A stretch of DNA of 64,000 nucleotides from Lacinutrix sp. Hel_I_90 (GTDB taxonomy: Bacteria > Bacteroidota > Bacteroidia > Flavobacteriales > Flavobacteriaceae), in assembly GCF_000934685.1 (NCBI RefSeq), contig NZ_JYNQ01000001.1, positions 2,530,501-2,594,500 of the forward strand. Reading direction: 5' to 3'. The notes below the pieces were generated by a model. It searched no databases and had not been told where the DNA came from. It saw nothing but the letters and a program-made list of their open reading frames with translations. Below are positions 35,547 through 43,885 of the stretch, piece by piece; the first letter of the stretch is position 1; every line of letters starts with the position of its first letter. A program made the position numbers and the translations under genes.

Positions 35547-36341
35547 TTAATTAAATAATGAAAAGCCAATAGCGATTAGCCCTACGATGAAACAGTAAAT
35601 AGCAAAGTACTGTAATTTACTTTTCTTTACGATAGCAATCATCCATGTACACGCAAATAATCCTGCGATAAAAGCAGCAATAAAACCAGCTGAAAGTGAC
35701 ATAATATTATTGCTTTCAAAAGACAAATCACCACTCATGATATCTTTTGCAATTTTTCCAAAAATTAAAGGCACGACCATTAAAAAGGAAAAGCGTGCAG
35801 CTTTTGTTTTATCGTTTCCTAATAATACCGAGGTAGATATTGTTGCTCCAGAACGTGAAATACCAGGAAGCATGGCTATGGCTTGCGAAACCCCTATTAT
35901 AAGCGCGTTTTTAAAAGAAATCTTTTTGTTTGTGTCTTTCGCTTTATCAGCTAGATAGAGCAATAAACCAGTAATAAGTAGCATAAAACCAACTAATAGG
36001 ATGTTCCCTCCAAAAAATTGTTCAAGTTGTTCTTCAAAAAACAAACCAACAAAAACGGCGGGTAACATTGAGATAATAATTTTTATTACAAATTGGCGGT
36101 CTTCATTAAATTGAGGTTTAAATAGCCCCTTAATAATTTCTAAAATATCTTTTCTAAAAATAACGAGGGTACTTAAGGCTGTCGCGAAGTGCAAGACTAC
36201 AGTAAATAAAAGGCTTTCTTCTGGCACAGAATGATCACCCAAAATGGCTTTGCCAAGTTCTAAATGACCACTTGAAGAAACGGGTAAAAACTCAGTGAGT
36301 CCTTGTACAATACCTAAAATAATTGAATCGATGATATTCAT
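35547..36341 (-). CDS. uppP: Undecaprenyl-diphosphatase UppP (BacA)
   Basis: 264 aa polytopic membrane enzyme that turns undecaprenyl diphosphate into the monophosphate used in peptidoglycan synthesis; overproduction gives bacitracin resistance. The two active-site repeats are visible: LTEFLPVSSSGHLELG near the N-terminus and MLPGISRSGATISTSVLLG in the middle, with about eight hydrophobic segments. Part of the minus-strand order ftsX, small peptide, DUF3098, uppP, truB, which is conserved in flavobacteria. Confidence 0.97.
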   Translation of the reverse strand: MNIIDSIILGIVQGLTEFLPVSSSGHLELGKAILGDHSVPEESLLFTVVLHFATALSTLVIFRKDILEIIKGLFKPQFNEDRQFVIKIIISMLPAVFVGLFFEEQLEQFFGGNILLVGFMLLITGLLLYLADKAKDTNKKISFKNALIIGVSQAIAMLPGISRSGATISTSVLLGNDKTKAARFSFLMVVPLIFGKIAKDIMSGDLSFESNNIMSLSAGFIAAFIAGLFACTWMIAIVKKSKLQYFAIYCFIVGLIAIGFSLFN

Positions 36342-36386
36342 TGGGCAAAACTATCAAAATAGAATAAAGAAAATAATGTTCTGTAG

Positions 36387-36662
36387 TTAGTTTTTAGCTT
36401 CCGGATTTTTAGATCGCGTTAATATCGCATAAATCTGAATGCCAAAGCCTATTAAAACTAAAGTTGGTGCGAGACGAATACGTCTCCAATGAAATATGTC
36501 TTCGTTAAATACATTTGGGTCGTCACTCCCGCCACCAGACATTAAAATAAAACCAATAACGATGCATGCTAAACCTATAAACATGAATTTATAGTTACGT
36601 CTTCCAAAGATAAATTCACTATTATCTTGTGTGTCTATTTCTTTACGTTTTTGTTCTCCCAC
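36387..36662 (-). CDS. DUF3098 membrane protein
   Basis: 91 aa with two hydrophobic segments (about 27-44, YKFMFIGLACIVIGFILMS, and 65-82, LAPTLVLIGFGIQIYAIL) around a loop with GGGSDDPNVFNEDIFHWRR. This matches DUF3098, a small Bacteroidota family always found between ftsX and uppP. A role near cell division or wall synthesis is suggested by position only. Confidence 0.85.
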   Translation of the reverse strand: MGEQKRKEIDTQDNSEFIFGRRNYKFMFIGLACIVIGFILMSGGGSDDPNVFNEDIFHWRRIRLAPTLVLIGFGIQIYAILTRSKNPEAKN

Positions 36663-37082
36663 AGTAGTATTTACTTAAGTTCTGAAAAAATAATATGATC
36701 ACAACAGTACGTTGTGTGCTATGTTCTTAGGTTACTATAGTACCCAAATTTTTTGACTCCTGCAAAGTAACGGTTTTATTTAAAACTTTTGCGTGTCGTG
36801 TGCCTAAATTTAATCGGAGTTCGAAACCAGGTTAACTTAGTGGTATGCGCTATGATTATTATGAAAGCGTATATCTTTTAAAGGATTTTCCATAATAGCT
36901 ACGATATAGCTAATTGTTAACTACCAATACTTTAAACGTGTAGTCTGCCTGTTTTAAAAACAATAATACTTGAACTTAATGTGCCGAAATAGCAGCAACC
37001 TTAATAAGGCAACACTGCGCTAAATTAAAAGTGGTTTTATGCATAGTTGTCACCAAAGCGATGACTTGCAAAGCCTTAAAAC
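36663..37082. other. Intergenic stretch without a recognised gene
   Basis: About 420 bases upstream of DUF3098 on the minus strand. It shows no ORF of plausible composition, no strong terminator and no RNA gene that I recognise. A TTCGAAA near 36820 recalls a tRNA T loop but has no matching stem. Confidence 0.5.
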
Positions 37083-37229
37083 TTAATCAAATACTTCAGG
37101 TAATTTATTTTTTTTCAAATCTGCTTTAACGATGCTAGCGGATTCTTGTTGGTGCGTTTTATTTTGCGTCAACAGCACTGAAGCAGTAATGACTAAAATA
37201 CCCAGAAATACAAAGGTTACTCGTTTCAT
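37083..37229 (-). CDS. Small secreted or membrane-anchored peptide, 48 aa
   Basis: ATG 37229 to TAA 37083 encodes MKRVTFVFLGILVITASVLL followed by TQNKTHQQESASIVKADLKK and NKLPEVFD. The first 20 residues are a basic start plus a hydrophobic stretch, either a signal anchor or an uncleaved signal; the rest is polar. It lies between ftsX and DUF3098 on the same strand, isolated by 213 and 420 bases. Below usual annotation limits and of unknown family, but the composition is convincing. Confidence 0.55.
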   Translation of the reverse strand: MKRVTFVFLGILVITASVLLTQNKTHQQESASIVKADLKKNKLPEVFD

Positions 37230-37442
37230 ATGGATGCTATTTTTTTTCAAAATTGTTCTATTTGACCCCTAATTGGTTTCTATCAATTTAATACTAAACA
37301 AAGATTAGCCGGTACATTGGTTTTGTTTTTAACAAGGTCAATAAAAATATTGATGGGGTCAATATACATTTTTTTTAATTAAATAAAGAGAACTACAAAA
37401 CCGTTTATATAGTGTTGATAATAAAGTTAAAGATTGTTACTA

Positions 37443-38321
37443 TTAATAGTACAATTTATCAGTATTCAAATTCAAAAAACGCTGGGTAGCAATAAACGTA
37501 GAAATCCAGGTAATAAAGATCCCTAAGGCAAAAACAAAAACAAACAAAACAATAATTAATGCAGGTTGTTTTACAAAGGCCAACTCAGGGAATGTTTTAT
37601 CCACGAAATAGAGTACAATAGCCATGCCTATTAAGGCTAAAGCAGCGCCAATAGCACCTAGTTTTACACTTTGCCACACAAAAGGGCGACGAATAAAATG
37701 CTTGGTTGCGCCTACCATTTGCATGGTTTTAATGGTGAAACGTTTAGAATAGACGGCTAAACGAATAGAACTATTTATAAGTAACACGGCAATTAAAGTA
37801 AACAAACCGCTAATAAGTAAAATCCAAAAACTAATTTTCTTTACATTATCATTCATTTGCGCAACCAAATCTTTATCATAACTTATCTCATCAACAAAGT
37901 TTTTAGATAAGGCTTCTGTTGTAATGCTTTCCAGTTTTTCCGAGGTCACAAAATCTGCTTTTAAGTTTACATCAATCGAATTCTTTAACGGATTAAACCC
38001 TAAAAAATCCAACACATCTTCACCACTTTCAGCTTTCATAGACTCTAAAGCCTGATCTTTTGACACATAAGCAGTTGATTTTACATAGTCTGCCATCGCC
38101 AAACTTTTTTCAAGCTGCTTGACTTCAACATCCTTGGCCGTATCTTTTAAAAAAATAGTTACGGTTACTTTTTCCTTAAAATGATCGGCTACTTTTTTAG
38201 CGTTTAAAACAAAAAGACCCAATATACCCAACAGAAACAAAACCAAAGCAATACTTAATACTACAGAAATGTATGAAGAAATTAAGCGACGTTTTTGATA
38301 TTGTTCGTAAGATGAGCTCAT
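37443..38321 (-). CDS. ftsX: Cell division protein FtsX
   Basis: 292 aa. N-terminal membrane span (about 18-40), an extracytoplasmic domain with KEKVTVTIFLKDTAKDVEVK and YVSKDQALESMKAESGED, and three further spans in the C-terminal half, the layout of FtsX. With the ATPase FtsE it controls peptidoglycan hydrolases at the septum. FtsE is not adjacent, which is usual in Bacteroidota. The blocks MVGATKHFIRRPFVWQSVKL and GIFITWISTF support the family. Confidence 0.93.
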   Translation of the reverse strand: MSSSYEQYQKRRLISSYISVVLSIALVLFLLGILGLFVLNAKKVADHFKEKVTVTIFLKDTAKDVEVKQLEKSLAMADYVKSTAYVSKDQALESMKAESGEDVLDFLGFNPLKNSIDVNLKADFVTSEKLESITTEALSKNFVDEISYDKDLVAQMNDNVKKISFWILLISGLFTLIAVLLINSSIRLAVYSKRFTIKTMQMVGATKHFIRRPFVWQSVKLGAIGAALALIGMAIVLYFVDKTFPELAFVKQPALIIVLFVFVFALGIFITWISTFIATQRFLNLNTDKLYY

Positions 38322-38437
38322 AAAAGTATATTGGTTTATCGTGTAAAAATAATAAAGAAAATGAATACCTATCAGTTTACAACGCTTAAAGTTTTAATAG
38401 TGTTGTATTATTATATGAAGATATTTAGTTTTTACCG

Positions 38438-38454
38438 TTGGCACAGTTTTTGGG
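38438..38454 (+). promoter_or_regulatory. Sigma-54-like promoter of the small barrel gene
   Basis: TTGGCACAGTTTTTGG: TGGCAC (38439-38444), five bases, then TTGG (38450-38453) where the sigma-54 consensus has TTGC. Spacing between the GG and the -12 element is exact; only the final C differs. Start of transcription would fall near 38465, 23 bases before the ATG. Confidence 0.5.
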
Positions 38455-38487
38455 TCAGCCCTCTTCATATTAATTAAAACATAAATT

Positions 38488-39042
38488 ATGAAAAAAGTAT
38501 TACTAGTAATTACCGCAGTTTTTGGATTATCGAATGCAATGAATGCCCAAGATGTAGATTTTGGAGTAAAAACAGGACTTAATATTTCAAACTTCACGGG
38601 AGGAGAAGCTGATAGAAACAACCTTATAGGGTTTCATATTGGCACATTTGCTGAGATTAAACTAAGTGATAAATTTTCACTTCAGCCAGAATTATTATAT
38701 TCCAGACAAGGTTCAGAAGCCAATAACTTTGTAAAAATTAAAGTAGATTATTTAGCCTTACCGCTAATGGCTAAGTATTATCTGTCTGATAAATTTAGTT
38801 TAGAAGCTGGTCCTCAAATGTCATTTTTAGTCAATGATAAAGCTGTCTTTAATGACAGCGCTATTCCTGATGCAGAGACCGATGCTTCTAGTTTTGATTT
38901 TGGATTAAATATTGGTTTAGGTTATGCTGTTTCCTCTAATCTATTTATTCAAACCCGCTATAATTATGGTATTACTACTGTAGCAGAGAATCCAGATATT
39001 AAAAATAGTGTATTTCAAGTTTCATTGGGCTATAAGTTTTAA
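38488..39042 (+). CDS. Outer-membrane beta-barrel protein (PorT-like OMP family)
   Basis: 184 aa: signal peptide (MKKVLLVITAVFGLSNAMNAQ, cleaved after about 21) then FGVKTGLNISNFTGGE, LLYSRQGSEA, YLALPLMAKYYLSDKFSLEA and the end QVSLGYKF with a terminal phenylalanine. This is the small outer-membrane beta-barrel (OMP_b-brl_2) family. Function unknown; homologues are abundant in flavobacteria. A sigma-54-like promoter precedes it and a perfect palindromic terminator follows. Confidence 0.88.
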   Translation: MKKVLLVITAVFGLSNAMNAQDVDFGVKTGLNISNFTGGEADRNNLIGFHIGTFAEIKLSDKFSLQPELLYSRQGSEANNFVKIKVDYLALPLMAKYYLSDKFSLEAGPQMSFLVNDKAVFNDSAIPDAETDASSFDFGLNIGLGYAVSSNLFIQTRYNYGITTVAENPDIKNSVFQVSLGYKF

Positions 39043-39058
39043 GGAGTACTACCCAAAT

Positions 39059-39092
39059 AAAAAAGGTGCCTTGAATTCAAGGCACCTTTTTT
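39059..39092 (+). terminator. Perfect palindromic terminator after the barrel gene
   Basis: A 17-bp perfect inverted repeat with centre between 39075 and 39076, starting with six A and ending with six T residues. The GAATTC centre forms the loop. Confidence 0.85.
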
Positions 39093-39258
39093 ATTTAATA
39101 ACTTCTCGAAGCTATAGGCTATTTGACTAGTAAAGTTTAAATTTGTTCCTTGTTAAAAGAAGAAAATACAATGAAATGCTTTTGTGTAAACCTCAATTTT
39201 TTGAGGTTGGGTTTATGTGCATTCCATCCGTCAATATATTAAGTTTATATAGAATCAA

Positions 39259-42138
39259 ATGAAATACGATTTCAATCAAATCGAAAAGAAGTGGCAAGAT
39301 TATTGGGCAAAAAACCAAACGTTTATAGCTTCAAACACCAGTGAAAAACCAAAATATTATGTTTTAGACATGTTTCCTTATCCTTCAGGTGCAGGGTTGC
39401 ATGTTGGGCATCCGTTGGGTTATATTGCGAGTGATATCTATGCACGTTACAAGCGTCATAAAGGGTTTAATGTATTACACCCACAAGGGTATGATAGTTT
39501 TGGGTTGCCTGCAGAGCAGTACGCCATTCAAACAGGTCAACATCCTGCACTAACAACAGAAACAAATATCAAAACCTATAGACGGCAATTGGATCAAATA
39601 GGTTTTTCATTCGATTGGAGTAGAGAAGTACGTACCTCAAGTCCGGAATACTATAAATGGACCCAATGGATTTTTATTCAATTATTCGAATCGTATTATT
39701 GCTATAATGATAATAAAGCAAAGCACATCAACGAACTAATCTATGTGTTTTCTTTAAATGGTACCGCAGAAGTTAATGTCGCTTGTGATGATGACGTGGA
39801 AACATTTACTGCTGAAGACTGGAAAGGTTTTTCATCTGAAAAGAAACAAGAAATTCTTTTAAAATATAGATTAACCTATTTAGCTGAAACTGAAGTTAAT
39901 TGGTGTCCGGCTTTAGGAACCGTTTTAGCGAATGATGAAATTGTAAATGGAGTGTCTGAACGTGGCGGGCATACGGTAGTACGTAAAAAAATGACCCAAT
40001 GGAGCATGCGTATTTCTGCGTATGCAGAGCGTTTACTTCAAGGCTTAGAAGGCCTCGATTGGACAGATTCTCTTAAGGAAACACAGCGTAACTGGATTGG
40101 GAAATCAGTAGGGGCCAGTGTTACTTTTAACGTCTTTGCGAGTGAAACCAAAAGTCATGCTGAGCCTGTCGAAGCACCTCACAAAATAGAAGTATTTACG
40201 ACCCGTCCAGACACGATCTTTGGTGTGTCTTTCATGACGCTTGCACCAGAACACGAACTGGTATCTAAAATCACAACAGTAGAACAAAAAGCCGAAGTTG
40301 AAGCGTATATAGAAAAAACAGCCAAACGTAGCGAACGCGAACGCATGGCCGATGTAAAAACAATCTCGGGAGTCTTCACAGGAGCTTACGCAGAACATCC
40401 TTTTACAAAAGAACCCATTCCCATTTGGATTGGGGACTATGTGTTAGCGGGTTACGGCACTGGAGCCGTAATGTCTGTGCCCTGTGGTGACCAAAGGGAC
40501 TACGATTTTGCAAAACATTTTAATATAGAAATCCCTAATATTTTTGAAGGGGTAGACATTAGCGAAGCAGCCTTTGCAGACAAAGAGAAAACGGTGATTG
40601 GAAATAGCGATTTCCTTAATGGCATGAACTATAAAAAAGCCACAAAGCGTGCTATTTTTGAATTAGAACAATTAGGTCAGGGCGAAGGTAAAACCAATTA
40701 CCGTTTGCGTGATGCCGTGTTTTCAAGACAACGGTATTGGGGAGAACCTTTTCCTGTGTATTATGTTAACGGCATGCCACAAATGATTGCCAAACAACAT
40801 TTGCCAATCACTTTGCCAGAAGTAGAAAAATATTTACCAACCGAAGCAGGCGAGCCACCTTTAGGTCGTGCCGATGTTTGGGCTTGGGATACCGAAAGTA
40901 ATACAGTCGTTAGCAACGATAAAATAAATAATACAAGCATTCACCCCTTAGAACTAAACACCATGCCGGGTTGGGCAGGAAGTTCGTGGTACTTTTTCCG
41001 TTATATGGAACCTGGTCAAACGACAGGTGCAGAAAGCAAAAGAGATGCTGTTTTTGCAAGCGAAGATGCTCTAAAATACTGGGAAAACGTCGATTTATAT
41101 ATTGGCGGTGCAGAGCATGCTACAGGGCATTTATTATACTCCCGTTTTTGGGTGAAATTACTAAAAGATCGCGGATTTGTAAACGTTGAAGAACCTTTTA
41201 AGAAGTTGATTAATCAAGGTATGATTTTGGGGACTAGTGCTTTTGTATATAGAGAAGAAAACACTAACAAATATTTTTCTAAAGGTTTAACCGAAGGTAG
41301 AAAAGTATTGCATATTCATGTTAAAGTTAAATATGTCAATGCATCAGATGAATTAGATATTGAAGGACTAAAAAATGATAGTGAATTTGGTGAAGATTAT
41401 GCAAAAGCAGAATTCATTTTAGAAGATAGCGTTTATAAAGTTGGAAGAGACGTCGAAAAAATGTCTAAATCCAAATACAACGTAGTCAATCCAGACCAGA
41501 TTTGTGTCGATTATGGCGCAGACAGCCTTAGGCTCTACGAAATGTTTTTGGGGCCATTAGAGCAATACAAACCATGGAATACGGCTGGTATCACAGGCGT
41601 ACACAGTTTTCTTAAAAAGCTATGGAAACTCTATGTTGGTGAAAATGGTGTCAATGTAAACAACGCAGAAGCCACAAAAGACAACCTAAAAACATTACAC
41701 AAAACCATCAAAAAAGTACAAGAAGATATTGAGCATTTCTCTTTTAACACCTCGGTGTCTACCTTTATGATTGCTGTAAATGAGTTAACGGCACAAAAGT
41801 GTACAAGCAAGGACATATTAGAACCTTTATTGGTGTTGATTTCGCCTTATGCGCCTCATATTGCTGAGGAATTATATAACATGCTAGGAAATTCGGAATC
41901 GATAGCAACAGCTCCTTTTCCAAAATTTGACCCAAGTCATTTAGTAGAAAGCAGTAAAAATTATCCCATTTCTTTTAATGGTAAAATGCGTTTTACCCTA
42001 GAGTTGCCATTAGATATGAGTAAAGACGAGATTGAAAAAACAGTACTCGCTCACGAGAAAACCATTGCCCAATTAGAAGGGCGTAGCCCTAAAAAAGTAA
42101 TTGTGGTTCCTGGTAAGATTGTAAATATTGTTGAGTAA
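39259..42138 (+). CDS. leuS: Leucyl-tRNA synthetase
   Basis: 959 aa class I synthetase charging tRNA-Leu. Signature HIGH as HVGH in FPYPSGAGLHVGHPLGY (about residue 49), the editing CP1 domain with EVFTTRPDTIFGVSFMTLAP (about 313) and the KMSKS loop VEKMSKSKYNVVNPDQ (about 733). Bacteroidota-specific insertions appear after residue 155 (NDNKAKHINELIYVFSLNG) and before KMSKS (EENTNKYFSKGLTEGRK). A third insertion, SETKSHAEPVEAPHK near residue 300, contains a REP-like DNA repeat in frame (40154-40176). The remaining catalytic and editing residues look intact, so the protein should be functional. Confidence 0.97.
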   Translation: MKYDFNQIEKKWQDYWAKNQTFIASNTSEKPKYYVLDMFPYPSGAGLHVGHPLGYIASDIYARYKRHKGFNVLHPQGYDSFGLPAEQYAIQTGQHPALTTETNIKTYRRQLDQIGFSFDWSREVRTSSPEYYKWTQWIFIQLFESYYCYNDNKAKHINELIYVFSLNGTAEVNVACDDDVETFTAEDWKGFSSEKKQEILLKYRLTYLAETEVNWCPALGTVLANDEIVNGVSERGGHTVVRKKMTQWSMRISAYAERLLQGLEGLDWTDSLKETQRNWIGKSVGASVTFNVFASETKSHAEPVEAPHKIEVFTTRPDTIFGVSFMTLAPEHELVSKITTVEQKAEVEAYIEKTAKRSERERMADVKTISGVFTGAYAEHPFTKEPIPIWIGDYVLAGYGTGAVMSVPCGDQRDYDFAKHFNIEIPNIFEGVDISEAAFADKEKTVIGNSDFLNGMNYKKATKRAIFELEQLGQGEGKTNYRLRDAVFSRQRYWGEPFPVYYVNGMPQMIAKQHLPITLPEVEKYLPTEAGEPPLGRADVWAWDTESNTVVSNDKINNTSIHPLELNTMPGWAGSSWYFFRYMEPGQTTGAESKRDAVFASEDALKYWENVDLYIGGAEHATGHLLYSRFWVKLLKDRGFVNVEEPFKKLINQGMILGTSAFVYREENTNKYFSKGLTEGRKVLHIHVKVKYVNASDELDIEGLKNDSEFGEDYAKAEFILEDSVYKVGRDVEKMSKSKYNVVNPDQICVDYGADSLRLYEMFLGPLEQYKPWNTAGITGVHSFLKKLWKLYVGENGVNVNNAEATKDNLKTLHKTIKKVQEDIEHFSFNTSVSTFMIAVNELTAQKCTSKDILEPLLVLISPYAPHIAEELYNMLGNSESIATAPFPKFDPSHLVESSKNYPISFNGKMRFTLELPLDMSKDEIEKTVLAHEKTIAQLEGRSPKKVIVVPGKIVNIVE
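40154..40176 (+). repeat. REP-like repeat inserted in frame in leuS
   Basis: The 23 bases from GTCATGCTGAG to GTCGAAGCA equal, from memory, a short interspersed repeat common between flavobacterial genes. Here it is read as SHAEPVEA on the plus strand and as FDRLSMT on the minus strand. It lies in the CP1 editing domain, at the end of a strand just before the conserved EVFTTRPDT block, where a surface loop is tolerated. Confidence 0.65.
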
Positions 42139-42153
42139 AACATTAATTTAACG

Positions 42154-42223
42154 GCATTGCGAGCGAATAATAAGCGCAGTAATCTTTTTGTAATAAACTA
42201 AATTTCAAAAGATTACTGCGCTT
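42154..42223. repeat. REP-like element forming the leuS terminator
   Basis: GCATTGCGAGCGAA (42154-42167) followed by a long palindrome resembles a second class of interspersed Bacteroidota repeats (CATTGCGAGCGA...GCAATC). Its hairpin half is the terminator listed separately. The remaining part of the 305-base gap (42228-42443) shows nothing else I can recognise. Confidence 0.45.
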
Positions 42224-42227
42224 TTTT
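42172..42227 (+). terminator. Terminator after leuS
   Basis: GCGCAGTAATCTTTT (42174-42188) pairs with AAAAGATTACTGCGC (42207-42221), 15 bp without mismatch, then a T run (TTTTTT at 42222-42227). Loop of about 18 bases. Confidence 0.75.
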
Positions 42228-42443
42228 CTTATTAAAACCTTTTGAAAGAGAAGCATTGATTTTTTTGTAAAAAACCCTAAGCTTTGCATATCCTTTTCAC
42301 ACGTAGTACTGACACTAAAGCACCATAGAAAGCCTGATAATCGCCTAATATTTTAACCAATTAAGACCCTAAAACTGACAAAATTTCCTGTTAAAGAATG
42401 GCTTGCTTTTTGCTATATTTATATAGAATTTAAAACTAAAATT

Positions 42444-43154
42444 ATGATTTCAGGATATATGGGTTACTACATTCTAATTGGCGCTATTTCTTTGGTGAGC
42501 TGGCTGGTGAGTAATCAATTGAAGAAAAAGTTTGCCAAGTACTCTAAAGTGCATTTACGCAATGGTATGAGTGGCGCAGAAATAGCAAGAAAAATGCTCG
42601 CAGATCACGGTATTCGTAATGTCGAGGTGATTTCTACACCGGGTCGATTAACAGATCACTATAATCCAGTGAATAAAACAGTGAATTTAAGTGAAGCGGT
42701 TTACAATCAAAAGAATGCAGCAGCTGCAGCGGTTGCAGCTCACGAATGTGGCCATGCCGTACAACATGCTACGGCTTACCAGTGGTTAACCATGCGCTCA
42801 AAATTAGTTCCTGTCGTGCAAATAACATCTAGCATGTCTCAATTTGTTATTATTGGTGGTATTATATTGATGGCGACTAATATGCTGGGCGGCACCGGAC
42901 AATACATCGCCATTGCCGGATTAATAATGATGGGCTTTGCGACCTTATTTAGTGTCATTACATTGCCTGTGGAATATGACGCAAGTCATAGAGCCTTAGC
43001 TTGGTTGAAAAACAAGAATATGGTAACACCAGAAGAATATAAAGGGTCTGAAGACGCTTTAAAATGGGCGGCAAGAACGTATTTAGTTGCAGCCATTGGT
43101 GCCATTGCTTCATTATTATTTTGGGCGTTGCAGGTTTTTGGTGGCAGAGACTAA
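42444..43154 (+). CDS. Zinc metallopeptidase, YugP type
   Basis: 236 aa membrane protein. HECGHAVQH at residues 100-108 contains the zinc-binding HExxH variant HECGH, preceded by VNLSEAVYNQKNAAAAAVAA. Hydrophobic segments at about 5-22, 125-145, 148-170 and 210-232. The fold and blocks (MSGAEIARKMLADHGI, LPVEYDASHRALAWL) are those of the neutral zinc metallopeptidase family (Zn_peptidase_2, B. subtilis YugP). Substrates unknown. Independent gene after the leuS terminator. Confidence 0.9.
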   Translation: MISGYMGYYILIGAISLVSWLVSNQLKKKFAKYSKVHLRNGMSGAEIARKMLADHGIRNVEVISTPGRLTDHYNPVNKTVNLSEAVYNQKNAAAAAVAAHECGHAVQHATAYQWLTMRSKLVPVVQITSSMSQFVIIGGIILMATNMLGGTGQYIAIAGLIMMGFATLFSVITLPVEYDASHRALAWLKNKNMVTPEEYKGSEDALKWAARTYLVAAIGAIASLLFWALQVFGGRD

Positions 43155-43319
43155 TGTTTAAAATAGGGTTTTGCTTTGGGTGGAATACAATTTGTTTTCC
43201 TTAGAATAATGAGCAACTACGGAATTATACCTGGTTTTAACTTTCAGGGAAACTACGCTGAAAATGCACTTTATTTCTTTGCAACTTTGTTTTCATATTA
43301 ATCATTTAAACATTGAATT

Positions 43320-43757
43320 ATGGAAACAACACAAGAACAAATGAGCACCCTCATTGCTCACGACTTTATGACTAAAAACACAGGTGTTTTAGATCAGAAA
43401 AAAATTGATGCTGCAGTAGAATCGATTACAGCTACTACACAATCTTATCCGGCGAATGGCAGCGTGGCAAGTTTTATTTTTTACTTGAAGTTTCAAGTAA
43501 ATGTCACTGGAGGAAAATCATTTAATGGTAATGCTGGAGGCGCATCTACTCCTGGAGGCGGTGCTTTAATAGGAGATGTGTATACGAGTGATATTAATCG
43601 CTTGTATAAAGACACTAAAAGCTTTCAGTTTAATGCGACACCAGTGTATACAAGCCTTATATTTTTTGATGGTAATAGCAATGTGCTAGGAACGTTTCAA
43701 GCAGGCGCTGTAAGTACGGTCGCTGGTATAGGTGGTGGTTCTGGAAGCTGGTCTTAG
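43320..43757 (+). CDS. VapA-family (Rhodococcus equi virulence-associated) protein
   Basis: 145 aa without signal peptide. From about residue 45 it runs parallel to VapA of R. equi: IFYLKFQVNVTGGKSFNGNA, GGGALIGDVYTSDINRLYKD, TKSFQFNATPVYTSLIFFD and the C-terminal VSTVAGIGGGSGSW. VapA, recalled from memory, has GAGALWGTLFTNDLQRLYKD and ends VSTVVGVGGGSGSW. VapA is a compact eight-stranded beta barrel that permits growth inside macrophages by altering the phagosome. The N-terminal part (METTQEQMSTLIAHDFMTKN) replaces the signal peptide of VapA. Role here unknown; host interaction is inference. Confidence 0.85.
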   Translation: METTQEQMSTLIAHDFMTKNTGVLDQKKIDAAVESITATTQSYPANGSVASFIFYLKFQVNVTGGKSFNGNAGGASTPGGGALIGDVYTSDINRLYKDTKSFQFNATPVYTSLIFFDGNSNVLGTFQAGAVSTVAGIGGGSGSWS

Positions 43758-43812
43758 TATTTTAAGCCAATACCAAACCTAAGTATATAGAAATGTGTAT
43801 TTATTAAATCTA

Positions 43813-43850
43813 AAACCGAATCGTTTATAAATGATTCGGTTTCTTTTTTT
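43813..43850 (+). terminator. Terminator after the VapA-like gene
   Basis: AAACCGAATC (43813-43822) pairs with GATTCGGTTT (43833-43842), loop of ten, followed by C and a run of T residues. Confidence 0.8.
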
Positions 43851-43885
43851 TTATATTTAAACCCTAAATCTAAAAAACCTATTTT

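Noticed and set aside
36810-36850. Possible tRNA T-loop (GTTCGAA)
   Set aside because: No complementary stem around it and no cloverleaf could be drawn.
40971-41189. 72-codon plus-strand ORF in another frame of leuS
   Set aside because: Out-of-frame shadow with cysteine/arginine-rich composition and no start signals.
43209-43301. 30-codon ORF MSNYGIIPGF... upstream of the VapA-like gene
   Set aside because: Short, without hydrophobic or charged pattern, and no known family; judged a chance ORF, though not excluded.
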